Shown in pieces: positions 42,741 through 51,891 of a stretch of DNA of 64,000 nt; position 1 is the first letter of the stretch; every line of letters starts with the position of its first letter. The notes below the pieces were generated by a model. It worked only from the letters and a program-made list of their open reading frames with translations. It was not told the origin of the DNA and made no database searches. Source of the DNA: Treponema vincentii. Its GTDB lineage: Bacteria > Spirochaetota > Spirochaetia > Treponematales > Treponemataceae. The position numbers were made by a program, and so were the translations under genes. Location of the stretch: NCBI RefSeq assembly GCF_018336815.1, contig NZ_CP050497.1, positions 682,001-746,000 of the forward strand. The letters are read 5' to 3'.

Positions 42741-44422
42741 TACTTGTATTGTCGATTATACGCCCCCTGCATATTCTCAAGAACTGCAGACAGTTGGAGC
42801 TTATCCAAATTCTTTAGATAGTTATCCCATTCCGTATCGCTGTTGATATCCATGGTACCGACCATGAATTTAACGGCGCTCTGGCGGATATAGTTGGCAA
42901 GCTCTTGCTTCACTGTAGAGAATTTTTCAATTTCTTCTGCAGTGTACTTTAACGGCGGCACTTCTTTATTGACATCCGCATAGGGTTTATACAGATTATG
43001 AGTTTCATCGTAGAGAACTTTCTCAAGGTTTTTCGGCGCATAGTAGTCGCCGCTGAGGTCAACAGCCTGCCCGAGCCGGAAGGATGAGATTTCAGCAATG
43101 GTTTGTCCTTGAATAAAGGTTACATTCTGCGGGTCTTTGTCGTTCCACGGTTTCAACTGCTTCCAGATTGCTTTTTGACCGTCCAAACCGACATCACCTT
43201 CTGCTGCCCATGCCCATGCATCCCCTTCATTGCCGTACTTCTGCTTAAGCGTACCTTCGGTACTGTACATATAGTCAAAGTAACGGAGAATTGCCTCGGC
43301 ATGAGGTGTTTTGGCTGAAAGAACGAGCGCGCCGGTTCCCGGTACGGACAAGAAGTTTACGGCTTCGCGTACTCCTTGCGGTCCCTGTAACGGTGCAATA
43401 GCTTGGAAGTGTAAGAAACGTTCTCCGCTTAATGAAGAGAATTGACCTCTCCAGCCGCCGGCGACAAAGCCGACTACCGGTTCTGCAGAGCTTTCAACAA
43501 GCTGTGTCAGTTGACTTGAATCTTGCGTAAAGGAGCCGCTGTAAATCAAGCCTTCTTTATAGAGTTTATTGATAAATTTTAACGCTTCGCGGTATGCGGG
43601 TTTATTTACTGCGGTATCGACTTTTTTATTATCAAGCAAATAACCGGTGTTTAATTCCGCATCGGCAGAAATATTGGTATCAAGGTCGCAGTAGATAAAC
43701 GAGTTGATGATAAAGCGTTCAACCTGATCATTCCAACCGATAATGGAACCGGCAAGCGGTATTTCATCTTTTTTACCGTTACCATTGGGATCGTTATCGC
43801 GGATGGCAACAAGTGTGTCATAAAACTCATCGATGGTTTCCGGCACTTTAAGTCCGAGTTTATCGAGGAAGGGCTTGTACACAAACATCTTCGCTGCATT
43901 CGTACAATGATAGCAAACTTCCAAACGAGGCAGCGAGTAAATATTACCGTCTGTCATGGTCATAAAGCCCATTGCGCCGGGGAAATCCTCTAGGGCTTTC
44001 GTTAAATTGGGCAGCGTACCGTCGGAATAGTATTTATTAAGCGGCATAAATAATTTTTCTTCCGTACCGTAGGTTGTTTCTTCTTTAAAACCGATACCCA
44101 TACCTAAGAAAGCGTCAGGCAAATCGCCGCCTGCAAGGGTAAGCGGGAGTTTTTCCGACGCCGCTTGTTCAGGTACCATAATCCAGTTTACTTTAACGCC
44201 GGTTTTCTCTTCCATAAATTTGGAAAATTCGTTCGTGTTAAAATCTTCAACACAAGGCGGCTGCGCAACCATAATATTCACGGTAATAGGTTCAGTAACA
44301 ATGGGGTATGTTCCTTTAGGCGTATACTTCCCTTTTTCCGCAGTTTCCGATGCCTTGCATCCGCTGATGATAACGCATGCAATAAGCGCCGTAGCGCATA
44401 CAATACCGGTGATCCTTTTCAT
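42740..44422 (-). CDS. sugar ABC transporter substrate-binding lipoprotein (LplA-like)
   Basis: A 560-residue extracellular solute-binding lipoprotein (family 1, LplA/YtcQ group; the group is typically about 500-560 residues). Signal peptide MKRITGIVCATALIACVIIS with lipobox ISGC. Typical features: NIMVAQPPCVEDFNTNEFSK FMEEKTGVKVNW, DLPDAFLGMG, and a calcium-like NDPNGNGKKDEIP loop common to this group. It probably captures an oligosaccharide for the permeases upstream; the divergent fucosidase suggests fucosylated glycans. ATG 44422 follows GAAGGAGGAAAT. The 228-base gap to lplC is filled with hairpins that may set relative expression. Confidence 0.88.
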   Translation of the reverse strand: MKRITGIVCATALIACVIISGCKASETAEKGKYTPKGTYPIVTEPITVNIMVAQPPCVEDFNTNEFSKFMEEKTGVKVNWIMVPEQAASEKLPLTLAGGDLPDAFLGMGIGFKEETTYGTEEKLFMPLNKYYSDGTLPNLTKALEDFPGAMGFMTMTDGNIYSLPRLEVCYHCTNAAKMFVYKPFLDKLGLKVPETIDEFYDTLVAIRDNDPNGNGKKDEIPLAGSIIGWNDQVERFIINSFIYCDLDTNISADAELNTGYLLDNKKVDTAVNKPAYREALKFINKLYKEGLIYSGSFTQDSSQLTQLVESSAEPVVGFVAGGWRGQFSSLSGERFLHFQAIAPLQGPQGVREAVNFLSVPGTGALVLSAKTPHAEAILRYFDYMYSTEGTLKQKYGNEGDAWAWAAEGDVGLDGQKAIWKQLKPWNDKDPQNVTFIQGQTIAEISSFRLGQAVDLSGDYYAPKNLEKVLYDETHNLYKPYADVNKEVPPLKYTAEEIEKFSTVKQELANYIRQSAVKFMVGTMDINSDTEWDNYLKNLDKLQLSAVLENMQGAYNRQYK

Positions 44423-44440
44423 ATTTCCTCCTTCAATAAA

Positions 44441-44558
44441 CCTGTTCGGAAACTTCTGTTTCTGAACAGGTTACCTTGAAATGCGATGTTCTAAATCGTG
44501 CTATTTGTGCGATTTAGAACTCGTCGACCTATTCGAAAACGAAAGTTTCAGAATAGGT
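44441..44558. repeat. three hairpins between the permease and binding-protein genes
   Basis: AACCTGTTCGGAAAC/GTTTCTGAACAGGTT with loop TTCT (44439-44472), TTCTAAATCGTGC/GTGCGATTTAGAA with loop TATTT (44489-44519) and GACCTATTC/GAATAGGTC (44526-44559). The segment around 44458-44490 is present in inverted orientation at about 49165-49197. In the lpl transcript they would lie between lplC and lplA, where they could attenuate or stabilise. Confidence 0.6.
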
Positions 44559-44650
44559 CTAATATCTAAAATCGGCTTTATAGCCTGATTTTTGCTGTTT
44601 TTAAGCGCATGGCGGCCGATTCCTATTATTCGGCTGTATCCTTGAGCCTT

Positions 44651-45580
44651 TTAGCCTTTTACGGAGCCGATCATCACGCCTTTTACAAAATATTTTTGTA
44701 CAAAAGGATAAATAACCAAGAGCGGTAAACTGGCCACCACGATAAGCGCATACTTGACGGTTTCCGCAAGTCCTTGTACGCGGACAGCCGCGCTTACATC
44801 CGACAGCATTGTCGGGTTCGTCTTATTCACGATTAAAATATTGCGCAATACAATCTGCAGCGGGTAGAGCTTTTTATCCTGCAAGAACACTAAGGCGTCA
44901 AAATAGCTGTTCCAAAGGACTACCGCATAAAAGAGCGACAGCACCGCGATAATAGCTCCCGACAACGGAATCACCACTGTAAAGAAGAACCGCAGATCGG
45001 AACATCCGTCTATTTGCGCAGCGTCATACAGCTCATTGGTGATGGTTTCCTGCAAAAATGTGCGCGCGATGATAACGTTCCACACATTGACCGCATTGGG
45101 GAGCACAAGCGCCCAGCGGGTATTGTAAAGTCCGATCCCTTTTACGACAAAATACAGCGGTATCAGTCCGCCGGAAAAGAGCATCGTCGCCATAATAAAC
45201 TTGGTTACGAATTTTCTTCCATAAAATTCTTTGCGCGAAAGCGGATATGCCAGCAGCATCGAAAGAGACACGCTGATAAAAGTTCCCAGCGCCACATAGA
45301 TGACGGAGTTGAGGTATCCCAGCCCGATATCCTTGTTTGCAAACACCGCCTTGTATGCCGTCAAATCGAAATTGACCGGAAAAAACGTAACCCGATGCTC
45401 AATCACTGCCTTAGGATCGCTCAAAGAACAGGCAATAATATACAAGAGCGGATACAAAACGATGATAAAACACAGGCCCAAAAAGACATTGTTTATCCCG
45501 TTAAAGAGATTGTCAAAAGGCGTTTCTCGAATTTTCGACGATTGTTGTTTCTTCCATATAAAGTTCTGAGTTTTTACCAT
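44651..45580 (-). CDS. carbohydrate ABC permease (LplC/YtcP-like)
   Basis: A 309-residue inner-membrane permease with six helices and the binding-protein-dependent EAA-type loop (ELYDAAQIDGCSDLRFFFTV VIPLSGA). First helix NVFLGLCFIIVLYPLLYIIA; the family tail is IYPFVQKYFVKGVMIGSVKG, which is characteristic of the LplC/YtcP group. It overlaps lplB by 7 bases, so the two permeases are co-translated. The energising ATPase is not in the locus and is probably a shared MsmK-type protein. Confidence 0.9.
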   Translation of the reverse strand: MVKTQNFIWKKQQSSKIRETPFDNLFNGINNVFLGLCFIIVLYPLLYIIACSLSDPKAVIEHRVTFFPVNFDLTAYKAVFANKDIGLGYLNSVIYVALGTFISVSLSMLLAYPLSRKEFYGRKFVTKFIMATMLFSGGLIPLYFVVKGIGLYNTRWALVLPNAVNVWNVIIARTFLQETITNELYDAAQIDGCSDLRFFFTVVIPLSGAIIAVLSLFYAVVLWNSYFDALVFLQDKKLYPLQIVLRNILIVNKTNPTMLSDVSAAVRVQGLAETVKYALIVVASLPLLVIYPFVQKYFVKGVMIGSVKG

Positions 45581-46488
45581 AATCCGCCATCCTTTTGCCG
45601 CAACTTCGCCAGATAGTTAAAAAGAAGAATAAGCGCTACATTGATAAGAGAATTGATAACGCCGATGGCGGTTGAGTAGCTGAAATCGTTATTGACCAAT
45701 CCCATCTTATACACATACGTCGACATGATTTCGGCGGTTTCAAGATTGAGCGGATTTTGCATCAAAAAGGCCTTTTCAAAACCTAAGCTCATAACGAACC
45801 CCATGTTCAAAATAAACATGATAACGATCGTGTTTCTGATACAGGGTAAATCGATATACCAAATTTTCTGAAATTTATTTACGCCGTCTACACGCGCGGC
45901 TTCATACAATCCGGGGTCGACGGAGGTAAGCGCCGCAAGATAAATAATGGCATTGTAACCGGTATTCTGCCATAAGGCCGACCACACATAAATATGCCGA
46001 AAAAGTTTCGGTTCCCCCATAAAATTTAAGGGCTCAAGCCCGAATTCCGCCCGTATCACATTGAACAGTCCCAACGCAGGATCCATAAACTGCATCAAAA
46101 TTGAGACCATAACCACTGTCGAAATAAAATACGGCGCATACGTTACCATTTGAACGGATTTACGCCAGAGCTTGCTTTGCGTTTCGTTCAGCGCAAGCGC
46201 CATAATAACCGCAATCGGAATTGAGGCAAAAAGCGCATACATACTCAGGATGAACGTATTCCACATAATCTGCAGCGCAGAAGGATTACTGAAAAATTTA
46301 ACAAACTGCGCCAAACCTACCCACGGACTTCCCCAAATACCTTTCGAAATACGGTATTTTTTAAAGGCGAGTAGGATGCCGTACATCGGCACGTACTTAA
46401 ATATGATAAAATACAGCATCGGTAAGGCGATAATCACATAAAACTGCCAATGTGCAAGCAGTTGCCGCTTTATACTCTTACTTAACAT
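45574..46488 (-). CDS. carbohydrate ABC permease (LplB/YteP-like)
   Basis: A 304-residue permease with six helices: FYVIIALPMLYFIIFKYVPMYG opens the protein as in LplB/YteP homologues, FKKYRISKGIWGSPWVGLAQ follows, and the EAA loop is GLYEAARVDGVNKFQKIWYI DLP. First gene of the lplB-lplC-lplA operon. ATG 46488 has no obvious Shine-Dalgarno; TAATAC (complement of 46496-46501) ends seven bases before it. It is divergent from the fucosidase gene, with about 220 bases between. Confidence 0.9.
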   Translation of the reverse strand: MLSKSIKRQLLAHWQFYVIIALPMLYFIIFKYVPMYGILLAFKKYRISKGIWGSPWVGLAQFVKFFSNPSALQIMWNTFILSMYALFASIPIAVIMALALNETQSKLWRKSVQMVTYAPYFISTVVMVSILMQFMDPALGLFNVIRAEFGLEPLNFMGEPKLFRHIYVWSALWQNTGYNAIIYLAALTSVDPGLYEAARVDGVNKFQKIWYIDLPCIRNTIVIMFILNMGFVMSLGFEKAFLMQNPLNLETAEIMSTYVYKMGLVNNDFSYSTAIGVINSLINVALILLFNYLAKLRQKDGGLW

Positions 46489-46707
46489 ATATACAGTATT
46501 ACACCACTTCTTCCGGTTTGAAAGCGTTGAAATTTTAAAATTAGGTATGCTGATATAAAAATAGGGGGCATTTTATGTAAAAAGGGTCATTTTTTGAACA
46601 CCATCAAAATCGCCCTTTATTTTGCCGGTATATCAAGTACAATAGTTGCACATACACACTATTATTCGTGCGGAGGATTTAATACCCTGACGCTGTCCGG
46701 AGGATAT

Positions 46708-48129
46708 ATGAAAACAAGTTTATATACGGAACATCAATTACAGGCAATACGGAGATGGCAAAACCTGCAATTCGGTATGTTTATCCACTTAGGCCTCTAC
46801 TCGCTTGCGGGAGGTTGTTGGAAGGGCGTTCCCGTCAAAAGAGGCTATTGTGAACAAATACTTTCTCACGGGGAGCTTCCGCAAGCCGACTATGAAGCTT
46901 TACTGCATGAATTTCTCATACCGGATTTCAATGCGGAAGAAATTGTCCGTCTCGCTAAGGCTGCCGGAATGCGCTACATAGTGGTTACCTCAAAGCATCA
47001 TGACGGCTTTTGTCTTTTTAATACAAAGACCACATCTTATAACAGCATGAATGCGGCTTGTAAGCGGGATATCGTTGCCGAACTCAGTGCAGCTTGTAAA
47101 AAAGAAGGGCTTGCGTTCGGCGTATATTTTTCACTCATCGACTGGCACTGCCCTGATGCTCTTCCGATAAGCGCTCATAATTCCGACCGCATTCCGCCGA
47201 AACACCATGAATATAACTGTGCCCAGTTAACCGAACTGCTGACAAATTACGGTGAGATTTGTGAATTATGGCTCGATATGGGGTACCCGACTGCCGAACA
47301 ATCACAAGATATGTATGCGCTTGTACATTCGCTCCAAAAACACATCATGATTAACGGACGTATATGGAACGATATGGGCGACTTTGCTACGCTCCCTGAT
47401 AATGCAATGCCCGAACTGCCGGTAAATGAATACGAATTAAACATTCCATGGCAAACGCCGGCTTCTATTTATAAAGAAACTTGGGGATATAAAAGTTGGC
47501 AGGAACGCGGCAGCATTGATGAAAAAATCACCGAATTAACCGGAAGTTTACGCCGTGTCGTATCCGGCGGCGGTAACTATCTTCTCAATATCGGGCCGGA
47601 TAATACCGGTGAGGTTATTCCTTTTGAAAAAGAAGTCTTAGAGGGGATCGGCCGCAGTTTACGCAAAACCCCTCTTCCGCCTGCCCGTAATTTCGGCAGG
47701 GATGAAACTCAAACGGCAGCGTGTCATGCCCCCCTTATTCAGGCAGAAAAAGACGGATCTTTCCGGTTGACCGCTTGCATAAACCTCTTCCGTTATACGG
47801 GTAGTGAATACTATACTTTGCGGCCGATTATAACGGGAAAGCGCTGGCAGTTAGCCGTTTCGTCCGAGTCCGTTCAAACGGTCTTTAGGTTAGGCTGGAA
47901 GTGTGTTTCTCCTCTAAAAGAAGATATAAAGCTTTGTTTTGAAGATAACGATACGCGGCTGTATTTTTCGCTTCGTAAGGGGAAAACATGGGGCATTATC
48001 AGCTCCTGTTACTGCTTGCCGCAAAATCTCCGTATATGCGTACTGGAGCTTTCCACCGTTGGAAGTCCCCACGTCCGCGGGGAACTCATCCCTGACAGCA
48101 TGGTACTGACCTTGGAAAAAGCCGAGTAA
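46708..48129 (+). CDS. GH29 alpha-L-fucosidase
   Basis: A 473-residue glycoside hydrolase of family 29, releasing L-fucose from glycans. Motifs: RRWQNLQFGMFIHLGLYSLA near the N-terminus, YIVVTSKHHDGFCLFNTKTT (substrate His pair), GVYFSLIDWH, the nucleophile Asp in CELWLDMGYP, and the NYLLNIGPDNTGEV signature near residue 320. No signal peptide, so it probably acts in the cytoplasm on imported oligosaccharide, in line with the divergent sugar ABC operon. ATG 46708 with GGAGGATAT is preferred over the upstream TTG 46594. A C-terminal beta-sandwich (about 380-473) completes it. Confidence 0.9.
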   Translation: MKTSLYTEHQLQAIRRWQNLQFGMFIHLGLYSLAGGCWKGVPVKRGYCEQILSHGELPQADYEALLHEFLIPDFNAEEIVRLAKAAGMRYIVVTSKHHDGFCLFNTKTTSYNSMNAACKRDIVAELSAACKKEGLAFGVYFSLIDWHCPDALPISAHNSDRIPPKHHEYNCAQLTELLTNYGEICELWLDMGYPTAEQSQDMYALVHSLQKHIMINGRIWNDMGDFATLPDNAMPELPVNEYELNIPWQTPASIYKETWGYKSWQERGSIDEKITELTGSLRRVVSGGGNYLLNIGPDNTGEVIPFEKEVLEGIGRSLRKTPLPPARNFGRDETQTAACHAPLIQAEKDGSFRLTACINLFRYTGSEYYTLRPIITGKRWQLAVSSESVQTVFRLGWKCVSPLKEDIKLCFEDNDTRLYFSLRKGKTWGIISSCYCLPQNLRICVLELSTVGSPHVRGELIPDSMVLTLEKAE

Positions 48130-48284
48130 AGCGCGTTTCTGAAACTACACGGGGCAGGAGTTCAGGCACTCCTTGATATTGTCGTTGAATCATAATAAGC
48201 AACTTTTTTGCCTTGAAAATTTATTCTGTTAAATATGGTAAAAATATAATATTTTTTCTTTATAATGTCTGGTTGACGCGGGAA

Positions 48285-48626
48285 TTAGATTTTATTTCCA
48301 TAATAACGAGACAATTTTGAAATTATTATATCTTCAAAATTTCTCCGACCATCAATAATTGTATGAACTATTACTTTATCTTCCGAAATTTCATACACAA
48401 TTCTATAGTACCCTTGAATTAACTCTCTATATTGTGAAATTCCCTGCCGCTCCAATTCAGGAACCATTCTTCCACGTTTCGGATACTGCTGTAAGGACAT
48501 TATATTTGTTTCAAATTCAGAAACTATGTTCTCTACATAATTAGGATTTAAAGAAAAATAATACTCTACAATTTCATTCAAATCATCTTCTGCAAATTGC
48601 GAAACAATAACTTCTTTAATTTCCAA
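48285..48626 (-). CDS. RelE/ParE-family toxin
   Basis: A 113-residue toxin of the RelE/ParE superfamily: IVSQFAEDDLNEIVEYYFSL (helical hairpin), LQQYPKRGRMVPELERQGIS, YRELIQGYYRIVYEISEDKV and VIVHTIIDGRRNFEDII (C-terminal strand). The R-E-L/Y-R-I-V-Y core is typical of the family. It overlaps its antitoxin gene by 11 bases. It could cleave mRNA or poison gyrase; sequence alone does not decide. Confidence 0.87.
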   Translation of the reverse strand: MEIKEVIVSQFAEDDLNEIVEYYFSLNPNYVENIVSEFETNIMSLQQYPKRGRMVPELERQGISQYRELIQGYYRIVYEISEDKVIVHTIIDGRRNFEDIIISKLSRYYGNKI

Positions 48627-48900
48627 GATTATACAGCCTTCGCAAATTTGTAAAAACTTCCGAAGCAGGTTTCGTTTTCCCGGCTTTTACATCCTTTTCA
48701 GAAAGGTGAATTATTTTCAACAAAGTAAACGCATTCTTCATTTCCTGATATGACTCAACATCAATTAAAACTGCCCGTGATTCCCCATTTTGTGTAATGA
48801 TAAGCGGTTCTTTTCTGTCATTCACAAAATTCATCATATCAGCGGCATTTGTCTTTATGTATGAAATCGGTTTTATACATTCCTGAACATTTGTGATCAT
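48616..48900 (-). CDS. Phd/YefM-family antitoxin
   Basis: A 94-residue antitoxin. Residues about 8-60 hold the Phd/YefM fold (KPISYIKTNAADMMNFVNDR KEPLIITQNGESRAVLIDVE), followed by a helix and toxin-binding tail. ATG 48900 with GGAG six bases upstream is preferred to the longer 48948 start. It pairs with the downstream RelE/ParE toxin. Unlike the TA pairs at 1.2 and 16.8 kb, no attC-like site flanks it. Confidence 0.85.
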   Translation of the reverse strand: MITNVQECIKPISYIKTNAADMMNFVNDRKEPLIITQNGESRAVLIDVESYQEMKNAFTLLKIIHLSEKDVKAGKTKPASEVFTNLRRLYNLGN

Positions 48901-48948
48901 ACAAGTCTCCAGTCTTTTTATATTACTATATTTAGACTGATTGTTCAA

Positions 48949-48984
48949 TATCCTATACTCTTAACTTATCCTATACTCTTAACT
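48949..48984. repeat. perfect 18-bp tandem duplication upstream of the TA promoter
   Basis: TATCCTATACTCTTAACT occurs at 48949-48966 and again at 48967-48984. The remaining DNA to 49244 (about 260 bases) has no convincing gene; it holds an inverted copy of the 44458-44490 segment and a 15-bp stem AACCTGTTTGGAAAC/GTTTCTGAACAGGTT (minus strand, loop TTCC, two wobbles), which may end the gapA transcript. Confidence 0.7.
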
Positions 48985-49244
48985 GCAAGCCTTCCCATCA
49001 GGCACAATTAATATATTCCGCGTTTCCGCTTTTACCATTTCGGAATAATAATTTTTGTAGGGGAGATATATCGTATCGATGAGTTCATAACGGGAAGAAC
49101 GGAGATTCCAAATCTCCCCGTAACTTGATAAATAGCATCTATAAGGAAAGGTCAGCGCTGCAAAAACATCGCATTTCAAGGTAACCTGTTCAGAAACGGA
49201 AGTTTCCAAACAGGTTGATTCATTTCTACAGCGCTGCAGGGAAG

Positions 49245-50404
<1,160 letters not shown>

Positions 50405-50413
50405 CAAACTTGG

Positions 50414-50449
50414 GTAAATAAAAGCCGTGCTATTTGTACGGCTTTTATT
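50414..50449 (-). terminator. terminator after xseA (bidirectional)
   Basis: AAATAAAAGCCGT/ACGGCTTTTATTT forms a 13-bp stem with central GC-TATTT-GT, ending in T-runs on both strands. xseA is the nearest upstream gene on the minus strand (stop at 50616). Confidence 0.6.
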
Positions 50450-50615
50450 TTACGCTCCTTAGTAAGAATTTTGAACACACTGAGGGAAAGTCGTTAAACG
50501 ATACAGCGACTTTCTTTGCGTTCTATAAATCTTTTTTTAACTGTAAATAAAAAGGGTTGGGTTGTCAATATCGTGTAATTCAGGGCACCCGCACCGGATT
50601 ATTTTTACGGTCATG

Positions 50616-51803
50616 CTACCCTTCAGTAGAAGCGGTAATTTCACCATCGGCGAGCCTAATGCGGAGTTCGCGGGCAGCTACTGCATCCTGCGCACGGCGG
50701 AGTACGAACCCCGTCTGCCGGTTGTAAACGATAGAATATCCTCTATTGAGAATTTCCTGCGGGTTTGCCCCTTCAATGGTTTGTTTCAATAAAGCAAGCC
50801 GGTGCTTTGTGTCGGTTAGCCGCGCCTGCATCGTGTACAGCAGATTTTCTTTTGCATCGTCAAGGCGCATTAAAAGCGGCTGCTCGATGCGGCGGAATTT
50901 CATCTCAAGCGACTCCGGTGTAAAACCTTTAATCGTAAGCCGTATTCTTTCCACTGCGCGGCCGATACTGTGCAGCATATCGGATTGTATTTGAGTAATG
51001 GTATCGGTGATTTCATCTAAGACCGGTACGGCAAGTTCGGCGGCAGCAGACGGCGTAGGCGCGCGTACATCCGCTGCAAAATCGGTGAGCGCCCAGTCGA
51101 TTTCGTGCCCGACTGCGCTGATGACAGGAATTTCAGAAGCGGCCACAGCGCGGACAACCGCCTCATCGGAGAAGGGCAACAGGTCTTCCAAAGAGCCGCC
51201 GCCTCTTCCGATAATGATAAGCTCCCCGAGCTTATACCGATTGGCGGTTTCCAGCTGCCGTGCCAACACAGGCGCCGCCTCAGCTCCCTGTACGGGAGCG
51301 GGAAGCACGGTAACACTTACCGTGCGGTTCCTGCGCGAAAGTACCGTGAGGATATCGCGCAGGGCGGCACCCGTTGGGCTGGTAATCACAGCGATACGGA
51401 GCGGGAAAAACGGCAGCGGGCGCTTTCTGCTTTGGTCAAAAAGGCCTTCGCGCGCGAGTTTCTGCTTCCGCTCTTCCAGCATTTTCAGGATAGCGCCTTC
51501 TCCGGCAAGCTCCATCGTTTCAACGATTATCTGATATGAACCCCGCTGCTCATATACCGACAGCGAACCTGATACCACAACCTTGAGCCCGTCTTTCGGC
51601 TCAAAGCCGAGCGTCCATGTTCGGCCTTTGAACATAACCGCTTGCAGTGCGGCTTTTTCATCTTTTAGGGTAAAATAGAGGTGTCCGGTGCTTGAAGGGC
51701 GGCAGTTGGAAATCTCCCCCGCGATGCGGAGGGAGGTAAAATTTTGCTCAAAAAGCGACTTGATAATGCCGGTAATCTCTTGTATCGAATATACGTGATC
51801 CAT
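50616..51803 (-). CDS. xseA: exodeoxyribonuclease VII large subunit
   Basis: A 395-residue XseA, catalytic subunit of ExoVII, which degrades single-stranded DNA during repair. N-terminal OB fold (TSLRIAGEISNCRPSSTGHL YFTLKDEKAALQAVMFKGR), then the catalytic core: RIAVITSPTGAALRDILTVL SRR, IIGRGGGSLEDLLPFSDEAV, ISAVGHEIDWALTDFAADVR APTPSAAAELAVP; a helical coil and C-terminal NPQEILNRGYSIVYN. The partner xseB is not adjacent. ATG 51803 has no clear Shine-Dalgarno sequence. Confidence 0.95.
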   Translation of the reverse strand: MDHVYSIQEITGIIKSLFEQNFTSLRIAGEISNCRPSSTGHLYFTLKDEKAALQAVMFKGRTWTLGFEPKDGLKVVVSGSLSVYEQRGSYQIIVETMELAGEGAILKMLEERKQKLAREGLFDQSRKRPLPFFPLRIAVITSPTGAALRDILTVLSRRNRTVSVTVLPAPVQGAEAAPVLARQLETANRYKLGELIIIGRGGGSLEDLLPFSDEAVVRAVAASEIPVISAVGHEIDWALTDFAADVRAPTPSAAAELAVPVLDEITDTITQIQSDMLHSIGRAVERIRLTIKGFTPESLEMKFRRIEQPLLMRLDDAKENLLYTMQARLTDTKHRLALLKQTIEGANPQEILNRGYSIVYNRQTGFVLRRAQDAVAARELRIRLADGEITASTEG

Positions 51804-51891
51804 ACCGGCATCATATCATAATACTATAAAAAATCCATGCCGCCGATCGTATCACGATTGCCGGTGTTCTCCTGAAATTTTCCGCCAAAGC

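Noticed and set aside
48285-48900. ParE/Phd pair considered as another integron cassette
   Set aside because: No attC-like palindrome is found within 300 bases on either side.
48979-49209. Minus-strand 76-codon open frame between gapA and the TA pair
   Set aside because: It covers the CCTGTT palindrome and other repeat DNA and has no ribosome site.
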